Source: Corynebacterium liangguodongii (GTDB lineage Bacteria > Actinomycetota > Actinomycetes > Mycobacteriales > Mycobacteriaceae). From it: a stretch of 64,000 nt of DNA. This document shows positions 31,160-40,420 of this stretch, piece by piece (the first letter of the stretch is position 1; the number at the start of each line of letters is the position of its first letter). The stretch is taken from positions 1,116,001 to 1,180,000 of the forward strand of contig NZ_CP026948.1 in NCBI RefSeq assembly GCF_003070865.1, read 5' to 3'. Under the pieces are notes generated by a model that saw only the letters and a list, made by a program, of their open reading frames with translations, searched no databases and was not told the DNA's origin. The position numbers and the translations under genes are program-made.

Positions 31160-33912
31160 CTGCCGATGGCTACCACGCCGCGCCGGATCGAGTCGATGGC
31201 GCGGCGAGCGCAGTGCCGGATCTCGTCTGTGTAGCCGGTCTTGGCCACCTGTTCGAGCAGGTCGATGACCTGACGGCACCAGCGCACGAAGTCGCCCGGA
31301 GTGAGCTCCGCGCCCGAGGACGCGGCCGCCGCGAGGCAGTAGCCCAGCGGCGCCCCCGCCGTCCACTGGTGGATGGACAGGCTAAACCCGGCCTCCGGCA
31401 GTCGCGTAACGGGCAGCTGGTGGCGCTCCTCGTCGGAGACGAGCTCGCCGTAGATGCGCTGCGTGGCGCTCATCGCCGTCGCCATCGCCTCCGTCGCGGC
31501 CTCCGGCGCCCCGCCGGTCTCCTTGCGGTTTTCAAACACACACATCGCGGCCACCCCGGCGAGCTCGGCGGGGTCGAGCCCGTCCCAGACTCCGCGCTTG
31601 AGGCACTGCGCGACAAGCAGGTCGGAGGCGCTGTGGATTTGCGCGAGGCGCTCACCCTCCTCCGTGACGCGCCACTGCCCCGCCTCCCATTCGACGTAAT
31701 CCATCTCGGCGAGCAGGCCGATGATGCGCTCGAAGGTGCGGCCCAACGAATCCGTGGAGGAATCCACCGCGGCTTTGAGCCTGTCGAGCTTGCGCTCCTG
31801 GCGCACGACCTCCTCGCCGACGCGAGCGAGAACCTCGCGCTGCGCGGCCGGCCATGCATGCACGGGGTGCTCGCGAATCGCCTCGCGCAGGGCAACGACG
31901 CTTCTCGACGCCCGCACCCGCGCCTTCTCCTTGAGCTTGCGCGGGGCGTGAAACGAACCGCGATGGAGCATGTCCACGACCTTGCGGGCGTGCTTGCGCG
32001 GGTGGTCGGTCATGTGGCGGGGGATCTTGATCCGCCCGACGACGACCGGTGGGTTGCGAAACGCCGCGGCGTCGATCCGCCCGGACCACCCGCGCTCCGT
32101 GGTCACCCACGGGCGGGGGTCCTGCTTCTTCCCGGCGGGCTGGACCACCGCGGCGAGCTCGGGCTTCTTCTTCCCCGGCAGGGCGATGACCTCGCCGACC
32201 TGGAGGCGCCCCAGCAGGGTCTCGGTTTCCGCGTGGCGCTGCGCAAGTGAGCGCGCGTGGGCCTTTTTCTCTTCCTCGGTCAGCTCCCTGCGCAGCTCAA
32301 GGTATTCGACGAGCGCGGCGGCCGGGTCAGGTGACGGCGGCGCAAAGGCCGAGACGTCGCGCTCGAGCTGCTCCCGGAGCTGGGCTACCCGCGCGCCCAC
32401 GCGCTCGATCTCGCGCACCTCGCCGACGACGGAGCGGTCCGCTTGGAACTGCGCGAAAGACTTCTCGACGAGGCGGATCGAGTCGTCGAAGCCATTCATC
32501 TTGAGCATGTTGATCGCCATGTTGTAGCCCGGCGCGAACGGGGAGACGAGCGGGTAGGTGCGCGTCGAGGCCAGGCCGGCGACCTCCCGCGGGTCCATCG
32601 CCGGGGCCCACTGCACCACCGCGTTGCCGATGTGGTCGATGCCTCGTCGCCCCGCGCGGCCCGTGAGCTGTGTGTATTGGCCCGGGGTGAGGTCTACGTG
32701 CGCCTCGCCATTGAACTTCACCAGCTTCTCCAAAACGACCGTGCGGGCCGGCATGTTGATACCCAGCGCGAGCGTCTCGGTAGCGAAGACGACCTTGACC
32801 AGGCCGGCGACGAAGAGCTCCTCGACGATGTGCTTAAACGCCGGCAGCAGGCCCGCGTGGTGCGCGGCGAATCCCCTCATCCACGCCGTGCGCAGCTGCC
32901 GGTAGTTCAACACATCGAGGTCTTCCTCCGGGATCCCCTCGACGCCGCGGTCTGCGATCTCGGCGATGCGTTGCTGCTCATCGGCGGTGGTGAGCTCCTT
33001 GCGTGTGCGCAGGCATTGGAACAGCGCTCCATCGCATCCCGCGCGGGAGAAAATGAACACGATCGCGGGCAGCATGTCCCTGGCCTGCAGGGCGGAGACG
33101 ACCTCGGGGCGGCCAACGGGACGGATGCGCGATGCGCCGCGGTCGCGGGAGGGGCGCCGGCCCCCCGCGCGCGAACGGAACCCCTTCCCCGCCTCGAAGT
33201 CGCCCCGCCCCTCGTCGCGAGAGCCCCCTTCGATCCGTTCGATGGCGTCGTCGAGGTCGCGGTTGACCCGGGATTCCTCCCCCGGCTCGAACAGCGGGAA
33301 GATCTTGCGCCCGACCATCATGTACTGGCTCAGGGGGACGGGGCGGTGTTCGGAGACGATCACGGCCGTATCCCCGCGCACGGTGGAGAGCCACTGGCCG
33401 AACTCCTCCGAGTTCGACACCGTGGCGGAGAGGCCCACGATGTCGACGGAGTCGTCGAGGTTTAAGATCACCTCTTCCCACACCACGCCGCGGTCGCGGT
33501 CTGCGAGGTAGTGGATCTCATCCATGACCACGTGCGAGAGCCTGTCGAGCTGGGGGGATTCGGCGTAGATCATGTTGCGCAGCACCTCGGTCGTCATCAC
33601 GACGACCTCCGCGGAGGCGTTGATGCTCGTGTCCCCGGTGAGCAGCCCGACCGCATCGGCGCCGTAGGCGTCGACGAAGTCGTGGTACTTCTGGTTGCTC
33701 AGGGCCTTAATGGGCGTCGTATAGAAGCACTTCGTGCCGCGGGAGAGAGCCAGGGAGACGGCGAACTCCCCCACCACCGTCTTGCCGGAGCCGGTGGGCG
33801 CGCACACAAGCACGCCGCGGCCGGCTTCTAAGGCCTCGCAGGCCTGGACCTGGAAATCGTCGAGGGGGAATCCCTTGGATTGACGGAAGGTGCCTAGGTG
33901 TCTCGCCTGCAT
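31156..33912 (-). CDS. helY: HelY, Ski2/Mtr4-type DEAD/DEAH RNA helicase
   Basis: A 918-residue superfamily 2 helicase. Motifs: Walker A VCAPTGSGKTVVGEF near residue 40, TTPIKALSNQKY (Ia), VVMDEIHYLADRDRG (DEVH/DEIH box) near residue 133, GLSATVSN (motif III), VVFATETLALGINMPARTVV near residue 380 and QLTGRAGRRGIDHIG (motif VI). The C-terminal half carries the DSHCT domain. Related enzymes act in RNA turnover. ATG 33912 lies 7 nt after TACTCT, which overlaps the tatC stop, so helY has its own leaderless promoter. Gene order tatC-helY matches mycobacteria. Confidence 0.92.
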   Translation of the reverse strand: MQARHLGTFRQSKGFPLDDFQVQACEALEAGRGVLVCAPTGSGKTVVGEFAVSLALSRGTKCFYTTPIKALSNQKYHDFVDAYGADAVGLLTGDTSINASAEVVVMTTEVLRNMIYAESPQLDRLSHVVMDEIHYLADRDRGVVWEEVILNLDDSVDIVGLSATVSNSEEFGQWLSTVRGDTAVIVSEHRPVPLSQYMMVGRKIFPLFEPGEESRVNRDLDDAIERIEGGSRDEGRGDFEAGKGFRSRAGGRRPSRDRGASRIRPVGRPEVVSALQARDMLPAIVFIFSRAGCDGALFQCLRTRKELTTADEQQRIAEIADRGVEGIPEEDLDVLNYRQLRTAWMRGFAAHHAGLLPAFKHIVEELFVAGLVKVVFATETLALGINMPARTVVLEKLVKFNGEAHVDLTPGQYTQLTGRAGRRGIDHIGNAVVQWAPAMDPREVAGLASTRTYPLVSPFAPGYNMAINMLKMNGFDDSIRLVEKSFAQFQADRSVVGEVREIERVGARVAQLREQLERDVSAFAPPSPDPAAALVEYLELRRELTEEEKKAHARSLAQRHAETETLLGRLQVGEVIALPGKKKPELAAVVQPAGKKQDPRPWVTTERGWSGRIDAAAFRNPPVVVGRIKIPRHMTDHPRKHARKVVDMLHRGSFHAPRKLKEKARVRASRSVVALREAIREHPVHAWPAAQREVLARVGEEVVRQERKLDRLKAAVDSSTDSLGRTFERIIGLLAEMDYVEWEAGQWRVTEEGERLAQIHSASDLLVAQCLKRGVWDGLDPAELAGVAAMCVFENRKETGGAPEAATEAMATAMSATQRIYGELVSDEERHQLPVTRLPEAGFSLSIHQWTAGAPLGYCLAAAASSGAELTPGDFVRWCRQVIDLLEQVAKTGYTDEIRHCARRAIDSIRRGVVAIGS

Positions 33913-33917
33913 GCACC

Positions 33918-34898
33918 CTAGAGTACGTCGCTGAAGCGCTCCGAGCCGCGATCGGTACCGGCAGGCGGGGCCACCGGGGCCGGCGGCTCGACGGGGGCCG
34001 GCCGGTTAATCGAGCCCGGTTGCTCTATGAGGCTGGAGGCGGAGTCATCATCAAGGTCCATCCACTCGGGGCGCCTACGCCCGGCCCTCCTGTCGTTTAT
34101 GCGGGCGAATTGAAACGCCAACTCCACGAGCAGCGACATCGCAAGCGCCAACGCCAGCATGGAGAAGGGATCCTGGCCTGGCGTCATGATGGCGGCGAAG
34201 ATGAACAGCGCGACGATGATGTAGCGGCGCTTGTTCTTGACGTGGTCGTAGTGCAGCAGGCCCGCCACGTTGAGCATGACGATGATGAGGGGGACTTCAA
34301 AGCTCACCCCGAAGATGACGAGGAGGGAGAGCAGGAAGTTGTAGTATTCCCGGCCGGTGAGAGCCGCGACCTGGAATTCAGAGCCGATGGACATGAGCAC
34401 GTAGAGGCCCTTGTCCAAGACGACGTATGCCAGCGCGGCGCCGAGCACGAAGAGGACCACCGCCAGGGTGACGAAGGTGGCGGTGTATCGCTTCTCGTGG
34501 CGCAGCAGCCCGGGGGTGATAAAGCCCCAGATCTGGGTCAGCCAGACCGGCGAGGAGAGCACCATCCCGGCGAGAGCGCCGACCTTCAGGCGCAGCATGA
34601 ACATCTCGAACGGAGAGGTGGCCAAGAGCCGACACTGCCCATCGCCGGTGAAGTCGGCGCGCACGTGGTCGGGGAGGTTGCAATAGGGACCGCGGATGAT
34701 CTCCCCCAGCGGCATCAGGCCGGGTGGGGCCTGCTGATACCAGACGAACCCGACGACGGTGCCCACGACGATAGCCACAAGCGAGACGATGACCCGGCGG
34801 CGGAGCTCCTTGAGGTGCTCCACGAGGCTCATCTCCCCGGTGGGGTTCTTCGGCTTCTTGGCGCGCCCGAGGCACCGCCGCACATCAGCGCGAGTCAC
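33918..34898 (-). CDS. tatC: TatC, Sec-independent protein translocase core
   Basis: A 326-residue six-helix TatC that recognises twin-arginine signal peptides and forms the translocase with TatA. Conserved early motif SLVEHLKELRRRVIVSLVAI at about residue 24, then the first periplasmic loop, FEMFMLRLKVG and YYNFLLSLLVIFGVSFEVPL. A 60-residue Pro-rich tail (PAPVEPPAPVAPPA) follows the last helix. GTG 34898 lies 6 nt after the tatA stop; an internal ATG at 34832 would remove the basic N-terminus. Co-transcribed with tatA; no tatB appears here. Confidence 0.94.
   Translation of the reverse strand: MTRADVRRCLGRAKKPKNPTGEMSLVEHLKELRRRVIVSLVAIVVGTVVGFVWYQQAPPGLMPLGEIIRGPYCNLPDHVRADFTGDGQCRLLATSPFEMFMLRLKVGALAGMVLSSPVWLTQIWGFITPGLLRHEKRYTATFVTLAVVLFVLGAALAYVVLDKGLYVLMSIGSEFQVAALTGREYYNFLLSLLVIFGVSFEVPLIIVMLNVAGLLHYDHVKNKRRYIIVALFIFAAIMTPGQDPFSMLALALAMSLLVELAFQFARINDRRAGRRRPEWMDLDDDSASSLIEQPGSINRPAPVEPPAPVAPPAGTDRGSERFSDVL
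33920..33925 (-). promoter_or_regulatory. -10 box of helY inside the 3' end of tatC
   Basis: TACTCT on the minus strand, 7 nt before ATG 33912. The tatC TAG (33920-33918) shares its T. The 17-mer GTACTCTAGGGTGCATG is nearly identical to the fhs start region. Confidence 0.5.
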
Positions 34899-34904
34899 GA
34901 CCCG

Positions 34905-35201
34905 CTAGTTCTGGGGGCGGGGCTGGTTTTCGGGGCGATCCCAGAAGGAATCCTGCGCGGCCGGCTGCACCGGCTGCACCGGCTGTGCAGGCTGGGCAGG
35001 CTCCGTGCGCACCGACTGCGTCTCCGGGGCCTCCGGGGCCTGCTGGGGCTCGCCGTCGTTGTGCAGCTCCTTGACCTCGCTCTTGAAGATGCGCGCGGAG
35101 CGCCCCACCGAGCGGGCCAGATCCGGCAGCTTGTTCGCGCCAAAGAGCAGCAAAATGATGGCCAGGATGATGAGGAATTCCGTCCCAGAAGGGAAAGTCA
35201 T
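34905..35201 (-). CDS. tatA: TatA, twin-arginine translocase pore subunit
   Basis: A 98-residue TatA/E protein: one N-terminal membrane helix (TEFLIILAIILLLFGANKLP), the FGANKLPDLARSVGRSARIF hinge and amphipathic helix, and a low-complexity C-terminal tail with QPAQPVQPVQP repeats. AAAGGAA six bases before ATG 35201 decides the start; the longer open frame upstream is spurious. It forms the variable-size translocation pore with TatC. Confidence 0.95.
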   Translation of the reverse strand: MTFPSGTEFLIILAIILLLFGANKLPDLARSVGRSARIFKSEVKELHNDGEPQQAPEAPETQSVRTEPAQPAQPVQPVQPAAQDSFWDRPENQPRPQN

Positions 35202-35236
35202 GGGGTTCCTTTCGTGCCGAGAGCAGTATGTGAGGG

Positions 35237-36175
35237 TCATCTTAGCCCCGCCAGCCCGGCGCTCGCACGGCGACGCACCTCGCCCGCCAGCCCCGCGGGT
35301 GAGGTGAGCCGAACGCGGTCCGCCTGGGCGAGGCAGAAGCGCACAAGCCAATCCGCGGATCCATAGGGCATGGTGGCCTCCACCCACTCCCCCTTCACCT
35401 CGGCGAGGTCGATCTCCCAGTACTCGGCGAGCCATGTTGCCTCCCGGCGCACGAGGAGGCGCGCGCGGGCTCGGTCGGAAAATCCGAAGGGGTCCGAGCC
35501 GTCAAAGCCGGGTGCTCCCGCGGGGATGTCGGCTTCGTCGGGGGTGAGCCTGGCGGCCCTAATGCGATCGAGGCGGAAGCTCTTTGGCTCGGCCGCCCCC
35601 GGCTCGAAGGCCCGCAGGTAGGTCTGGCCGTCGCGGTGAAAGAGCGAGGCCGGGGAGACCGTGCGCACAGAGGTGGAGTCGGAGGACGCCGAGTAGTAGT
35701 CCAGCTCGAGCTGCCTGCTTTGCCGGATCGCCTCTGCCACGGTCGCGGCGACGGGCCAGGCCTGTGCATCGGCGTCGAAGTCCCCGTCGACGCCGCGGCC
35801 GCGCGAGACGGCGCGGATCTTGGCCGCCGCGGAGGCCACCGCCGCGGGGTCGACGAGGCCGGGCATGTTCTCCAGCGATTCCAGGGTGAGCAGGAGCGCG
35901 TTGGCCTCCGTGGGGGTCAGGCGCAGGGGTTTGTTGAGCCCTTGGTCGTCGATAAGCGTAATGCCCGTCCAACTCGCGACGAGATCGATGAGCTCGCCAG
36001 GGCCGCTGCCGACGCCCGAGAGCGTGAGCCGGGTGAGGTCAGCCATCACCTCCTCGTGCGAATACCCCAGGTCGCGGGCGATTTCCATCGGGGTCGCGCC
36101 GGGGTGGCTGTGGAGGTACGGGATGAGGTTGAGCGAGCGCACAAGGCCCGCGAGCTTTTCTGGGCTATCGGTCAT
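35237..36175 (-). CDS. pafC: PafC, WYL-domain regulator
   Basis: A 312-residue protein with an N-terminal winged helix (HPGATPMEIARDLGYSHEEV) and a C-terminal WYL domain (RQLELDYYSASSDSTSVRTV, then VSPASLFHRDGQTYLRAFEP). With PafB it forms the heteromeric DNA-damage activator known from mycobacteria. It overlaps pafB by 11 nt, so the two are translationally coupled. It lies between the tat genes and pafB, as in Mycobacterium. Confidence 0.9.
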   Translation of the reverse strand: MTDSPEKLAGLVRSLNLIPYLHSHPGATPMEIARDLGYSHEEVMADLTRLTLSGVGSGPGELIDLVASWTGITLIDDQGLNKPLRLTPTEANALLLTLESLENMPGLVDPAAVASAAAKIRAVSRGRGVDGDFDADAQAWPVAATVAEAIRQSRQLELDYYSASSDSTSVRTVSPASLFHRDGQTYLRAFEPGAAEPKSFRLDRIRAARLTPDEADIPAGAPGFDGSDPFGFSDRARARLLVRREATWLAEYWEIDLAEVKGEWVEATMPYGSADWLVRFCLAQADRVRLTSPAGLAGEVRRRASAGLAGLR

Positions 36176-37094
36176 CCTCTGCGCCTTTCTCGAGCAGCGC
36201 GATCACGTCGGCGCGCACGTCCGCGGGCTCGATGCCCTCCACGTCGGGGGCGAGGCCGACGCACGTGCGCACGAGCCAATCGCGCTCGACGCCCTCGAAG
36301 GTGATAGAGGCCCCGTCGCGGGTTCCCCTGGCCTCGAGCTCGGCGCCACGGCCCGGGGGGATGGAGACAACCGCGTCGACGACGGGGCCGCGCACCACGT
36401 CGTCGACGACCTGACGCAGCGGCCTGGTCGGAGGGGTGAAGTCCGGCTCGCGCGAGGCCCGGACGTTGCTGATCCGGGTGGCACGAAACGCCCTCTCCGC
36501 GCCGCGCTCGACGTCCCACCCGACGACGTAGGCGCGCCCGCGCACCGCGACGATCCCCCACGGGTCCATCACCCGGCGCTGCGGTTCGGCCAGGGGCGCG
36601 GGCAGGTAGTCGAAGACCATGCGGCGGTTTCCCCGCACGCAGGCGGTGACGTTTTTGACCGTTTGCGCGTCCAGGCGCACCACGTCGTTATCGAGCGCGT
36701 CGAGGGAGGGGCTATCGAAGGTGCGCGTGGCGCCGGAGGCGGCGAGCTTGGTCCAGCCCGAGCGGGCGAACGCGCCGAGGCTGCCTTGGCTGCCGAGGTC
36801 GCCGGCGAGGCCCAGCACGGTGGCCTCGGCGTCCGTGAGCTCGATGGCGGGCAGCTCGTAGGCGTCCTTGTCCACCCACACCAGACCGTTTTCCATGCGG
36901 GCGGGAACGCCGGCGCGGCGCACCGTGAGAATATCGCGGCTGAGCTGGCGGGCCAGGGTCGGCCCCGTGCGGCCCTCGTAGCCCTCGACGTGTGAGCCCA
37001 CCCAGTCGTAGTCGCGCGGGCGCGGGGAGCCGAGCAGAGCGAAGGTGAGGTTGGTGAGGCGCTGGTTGACCGCGCTATCTTCCGCCATTGCCAC
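36165..37094 (-). CDS. pafB: PafB, WYL-domain regulator
   Basis: A 309-residue partner of PafC with the same winged-helix plus WYL layout: QRLTNLTFALLGSPRPRDYD at the N-terminus, and RRMVFDYLPAPLAEPQRRVM, then DPWGIVAVRGRAYVVGWDVE in the WYL domain. In Mycobacterium PafBC activates LexA-independent DNA-repair genes. GTG 37094 is followed two codons later by ATG 37088; either could be the start. It is 7 nt downstream of pafA. Confidence 0.9.
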   Translation of the reverse strand: MAMAEDSAVNQRLTNLTFALLGSPRPRDYDWVGSHVEGYEGRTGPTLARQLSRDILTVRRAGVPARMENGLVWVDKDAYELPAIELTDAEATVLGLAGDLGSQGSLGAFARSGWTKLAASGATRTFDSPSLDALDNDVVRLDAQTVKNVTACVRGNRRMVFDYLPAPLAEPQRRVMDPWGIVAVRGRAYVVGWDVERGAERAFRATRISNVRASREPDFTPPTRPLRQVVDDVVRGPVVDAVVSIPPGRGAELEARGTRDGASITFEGVERDWLVRTCVGLAPDVEGIEPADVRADVIALLEKGAEDDR

Positions 37095-37101
37095 CTGCCG
37101 T

Positions 37102-38478
37102 TTAGTCCGAATGAGAGATCATATACGAGATTAAATCATCGACCGCCTCGTTGCTGGCGGAAAACGGGTCGGGCAGCGCGACGGTGCGCGGCTCGGGGCG
37201 GTTCGCCTTAAGGTGGACCCAGTCGACGTTGACCTGGGCGCCGAGCTCATCGGCCGCGGCGAGGAAGCGTGCGCGCAGCGTGGCGCGGGTGGTCTGCGGA
37301 GGCGTGGACACGGCGGCCTCAATGGCCTCGTCGGTGGTCCAGCGTGTGGCTAGGCCTTTGCTCTGCAGCAGGTAGAACAGCCCGCGCGTGCGGCGGATGT
37401 CGTGGTAGGCGAGGTCGATCTGGGCGAGCTTGGGGTGGGACCATTCGCACCCCAAGCGCTCCTTGAACTGCGTGAGCAGCCTGAGCTTGATCATCCAGTC
37501 GACCTCGCGGTCGACGCCGCTAAAGTCCTGGGTCTCAATCGCGTAGAGGACGCGTTCCCACAGCGTGACGACGCCCATCAGCTCGGCAGTCGGTGTCCCC
37601 TCGTCGGGTCGGTGGGACAGCCAGCGGCGCGCGGCGGCGCAGGTTTCCCGCTGGATGTCCAGCGCCGTGGCCGTGGTGCCATCCTTCAAGCGCAGCTCGG
37701 TGCGCCCGGTCGGGTCGGCGGCGATGTCCCGGATGTACTCGATCGGGTTATCCAGCTCGAAGGTTGGCATATCGAAGCCCGCCTCGAGCATCTCGAGGAC
37801 CAGCAGGGTCGAACCGATCTTGAGCGCGAAGGTCGGCTCCGACATGTTCGAATCGCCCACGATGACGTGCATGCGCCGGAACCGGTGGGAGTCTGCGTGC
37901 GGCTCGTCGCGGGTGTTGACGATGGGCCGGGTGCGCGTCGTGGCGCTGGAGACCGACTCCCAAACCTGGTCGGCGCGCTGCGAGATGAGGAAGCGGCCGT
38001 TTTTGATGATGCCGGCCCCGCAGATGAGCTGCCGGGTAATAAGGTGCGGCATAAGCAGCAGGGAGAAGGGCTTGAGCGCGAGCGCGCGGCCGACGAGGTA
38101 GTTCTCGTGCGCTCCGTAGGAGTTGCCGCGCGAATCGACGTTATTTTTAAACAGGTAGATCTCCCCGCCAATGCGCTCGCGCTCTAGGGCGGCCTCTGCC
38201 TGCACGGCGAGCCGGTCGAAGATAAGCTCGCCCGCCTTGTCGCTGTTGAGCAGCTGGGTCAGCGAATCGCATTCGGCGGTGGCGTATTCGGGGTGCGCCC
38301 CGACGTCGAGGTAGAGCCGGGAGGCGTTGGGGGTGAAGATGTTCGAGCTGCGGTGCTTGGCCACCACCGGGCGAAACAGGTAGCGCGCGACCTCCTCGGG
38401 GCTGAGCACGGGAGAGCCGTCTCGCACGGCGGTGATGCCAAATTCCGTCTCCACGCCCATGATGCGGCGGGCGAACAC
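37102..38478 (-). CDS. pafA: PafA, Pup-protein ligase
   Basis: A 458-residue glutamine-synthetase-fold ligase that uses ATP to join the C-terminal Glu of Pup to Lys side chains of target proteins. The hallmark MGVETEFGITAVRDG is at residue 8, and further GS-like motifs include LYLDVGAHPEYATAECDSL (residue 54), LFKNNVDSRGNSYGAHENYL and NTRDEPHADSHRFRRMHVI. GTG 38478 lies 3 nt after the pup stop. No prcA or prcB gene separates pup and pafA, unlike in Mycobacterium. Confidence 0.96.
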   Translation of the reverse strand: MFARRIMGVETEFGITAVRDGSPVLSPEEVARYLFRPVVAKHRSSNIFTPNASRLYLDVGAHPEYATAECDSLTQLLNSDKAGELIFDRLAVQAEAALERERIGGEIYLFKNNVDSRGNSYGAHENYLVGRALALKPFSLLLMPHLITRQLICGAGIIKNGRFLISQRADQVWESVSSATTRTRPIVNTRDEPHADSHRFRRMHVIVGDSNMSEPTFALKIGSTLLVLEMLEAGFDMPTFELDNPIEYIRDIAADPTGRTELRLKDGTTATALDIQRETCAAARRWLSHRPDEGTPTAELMGVVTLWERVLYAIETQDFSGVDREVDWMIKLRLLTQFKERLGCEWSHPKLAQIDLAYHDIRRTRGLFYLLQSKGLATRWTTDEAIEAAVSTPPQTTRATLRARFLAAADELGAQVNVDWVHLKANRPEPRTVALPDPFSASNEAVDDLISYMISHSD

Positions 38479-38481
38479 GGG

Positions 38482-38661
38482 TTACTGACCGCCCTTTTGC
38501 ACGTAGGAGCGGACGAACTCCTCGGCGTTGGTGTCGAGCAGCGCGTCAATCTCGTCGAGTAGGTCGTCGGTGCCCGAGGTGTTGATCTGCGCCTGGCCCT
38601 GTTCGAGCTCGCTTTCGTCCTCGGGGCCCGGCTGGGAGCCGTGAATCTGTTGTTGCGCCAT
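38482..38661 (-). CDS. pup: Pup, prokaryotic ubiquitin-like protein
   Basis: A 59-residue intrinsically disordered modifier: N-terminal MAQQQIHGSQ, acidic middle, the coiled helix region TDDLLDEIDALLDTNAEEFV that binds the ARC/Mpa coiled coil, and the C-terminus YVQKGGQ. The final Gln must be deamidated to Glu by Dop before PafA can ligate it. TAGGCT at 38673-38668 lies 6 nt before ATG 38661, so pup-pafA may start on its own leaderless transcript inside dop. Confidence 0.96.
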   Translation of the reverse strand: MAQQQIHGSQPGPEDESELEQGQAQINTSGTDDLLDEIDALLDTNAEEFVRSYVQKGGQ

Positions 38662-38663
38662 GC

Positions 38664-40175
38664 CTAGAGCCTACCCGCTAGCGCGTCGAGGACCTCGTCT
38701 ACGGAGCGTGCCTTCTCAATTAGCTCGCCGACCTCCGCCCGGCCGAAGCGGTTGACGTCGTCTAGCTGGAGGCGCACGGGCCCCCGTTCGGTCTCCAGTA
38801 GCACGGATTGCCAGTTCGACGCCAGCACGCGCTCGCCGAAGCGGGTGCTGAGCATGCCGCGGAGGTACGCGCGAGAATCCTCGGGCGGGTGGGCCGCGGC
38901 GCGGGCAATTGCGTCGGGGCTGGCCAGCGTCTTCATTCGGCCCGTGCAAACCAGCGCGTGATGCAGCGATGACGCAGGGTCGATGTCGGCGTACTGCAGG
39001 TCAAGCGCCTTGAGCTTTGGGTCTGCGATGTCCACGCCGCGGCGCAGGTACCCCAGCACGAGCGCGTACTTCGCGGTCCAGTCGAGACGGTCGGCTGTCG
39101 ATAGCGGATCGCGCTCGAGGTCGTCGAGAAGTTCGCCCCACAGCTCGAGCACTCGCTTGTCGACGCCTCCCCCCGGCACCACCCTCGAGCGGTAGACGCG
39201 CAGGATGTCGATGGCGCTCATGCGGCGGGCGTCGTCAAGCACAAGCTCGTGGCGGCAGGTGGGGTCGTGCGAGACCGCCCTGATCTCGGCGACTGGGTCT
39301 TTCAGCGCCAGATCGCTAAAGTCGACGCCGGCCTCGATGGCGTCGAGCACGAGCTTGGTCATGCCGAGCTTCAAGAAGGTGGAGTACTGGCTCATATTCG
39401 CGTCGCCGACGATGACGTGGAGCCGGCGGAAGCGCGTTTCGTCGGCGTGCGGTTCGTCGCGGGTGTTGATGATGCCGCGGTTCAGCGTCGTCTCCAGGCT
39501 GATTTGCTGCTCGACGTAGTCGGCGCGCTGGGAGATCTGAAAGCCTTCGCGCTCGCTTTCCTGTCCGATGCCGACGCGCCCGGCGCCGATTAAGACCTGG
39601 CGGGTGACAAAGAACGGGATGAGCGCTTGGGCGAGGCGGCCAAAGTCGGTGTGCCGGGAGTATTGGTAGTTCTCGTGGCTGCCGTAGGAGGCGCCCTTGC
39701 CGTCGACGTTGTTTTTGTAGAACTTCAGCGGCGGGCACGGCGCCTTGTCCTTGAGCACGCTCACCTGCTGATTGTGCAAGTCTGTGATGATGGCGGCAGC
39801 GTCGTTTAAGACGATATCGCCTGCGGCGTCATAGATCATCGCGTCCCACGCGTTGGAGACCTCCGGCGAGGAGTATTCCGGGTGGGCGTGGTCTACATAG
39901 AAGCGCGCACCGTTGGCCGTGACCACGTTGGCCACCCCCATCGCATTGGCGTCGACGACGGGAACCGTGTGGTAGCGCTTGAGGTCGAACCCGCGGGCGT
40001 CTTTCAAGGGGTGCTCGGCCTCGTAATCCCAGCGGGAGCGCGCCGTGGTCCGCATCGCGGCGTAGGCCACGACGGCGTGGGTCGAGGTGATAATCGGGCT
40101 CAGGCTCGGGCCGTCCGGGCAGGTGATGCCGTACTCGGTTTCAGTGCCCATGTAGCGGTTTGTATGTTCAGCCAT
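38664..40175 (-). CDS. dop: Dop, deamidase/depupylase of Pup
   Basis: A 503-residue relative of PafA that deamidates the Pup C-terminal Gln and removes Pup from substrates. GS-fold signatures: MGTETEYGITCPDG, ARFYVDHAHPEYSSPEVSNA, YKNNVDGKGASYGSHENYQY and NTRDEPHADETRFRRLHVI. The insertion between the first strands (Dop-loop region, PSLSPIITSTHAVVAYAAM) distinguishes it from PafA. The open frame continues to ATG 40211, but TACACT at 40219-40214 leaves only 2 nt before that codon, so ATG 40175 is preferred. Neighbouring pup and pafA complete the pathway. Confidence 0.93.
   Translation of the reverse strand: MAEHTNRYMGTETEYGITCPDGPSLSPIITSTHAVVAYAAMRTTARSRWDYEAEHPLKDARGFDLKRYHTVPVVDANAMGVANVVTANGARFYVDHAHPEYSSPEVSNAWDAMIYDAAGDIVLNDAAAIITDLHNQQVSVLKDKAPCPPLKFYKNNVDGKGASYGSHENYQYSRHTDFGRLAQALIPFFVTRQVLIGAGRVGIGQESEREGFQISQRADYVEQQISLETTLNRGIINTRDEPHADETRFRRLHVIVGDANMSQYSTFLKLGMTKLVLDAIEAGVDFSDLALKDPVAEIRAVSHDPTCRHELVLDDARRMSAIDILRVYRSRVVPGGGVDKRVLELWGELLDDLERDPLSTADRLDWTAKYALVLGYLRRGVDIADPKLKALDLQYADIDPASSLHHALVCTGRMKTLASPDAIARAAAHPPEDSRAYLRGMLSTRFGERVLASNWQSVLLETERGPVRLQLDDVNRFGRAEVGELIEKARSVDEVLDALAGRL
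38668..38673 (-). promoter_or_regulatory. -10 box of pup inside the 3' end of dop
   Basis: TAGGCT on the minus strand, 6 nt before ATG 38661 and just upstream of the dop stop. Confidence 0.4.
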
Positions 40176-40273
40176 CCGTTCTGCCAAGGTGGGGGTCGGA
40201 TTGTTAGGCATTAAGTGTAGACGCTTCGTAACACGGCGGGTTGCCGGTATCTGGGGCCTGCCCTAAGGCAAAG

Positions 40274-40290
40274 GGTATGTGAGCTATACC
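40274..40290. promoter_or_regulatory. Inverted repeat upstream of the secreted-protein operon
   Basis: GGTAT-N7-ATACC, in the 209-bp gap between dop and the secreted-protein gene; a possible operator. Otherwise I see only the promoter elements listed next in this gap. Confidence 0.35.
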
Positions 40291-40321
40291 ACACTCGGCG
40301 GTCGACCAATCGTGGTTCCGC

Positions 40322-40342
40322 AACACCTGTATGTGTTATGGT
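40322..40342 (+). promoter_or_regulatory. Putative promoter and operator of the secreted-protein/ABC operon
   Basis: TATGGT (40337-40342) is a good -10 box. The inverted repeat AACAC-N6-GTGTT (40322-40337) overlaps its upstream edge, a typical place for repressor binding. No clear -35 is visible. The leader is about 70 nt long and ends in AAAGGAAAG before ATG 40421, unlike the mostly leaderless core genes. Confidence 0.4.
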
Positions 40343-40420
40343 GAAAATCGCTGTCACAATCGGAAAGCTCTAAAGGCGAAGACGGCAGTCCTCTCCATAC
40401 CCACCCTCGAAAGGAAAGTC

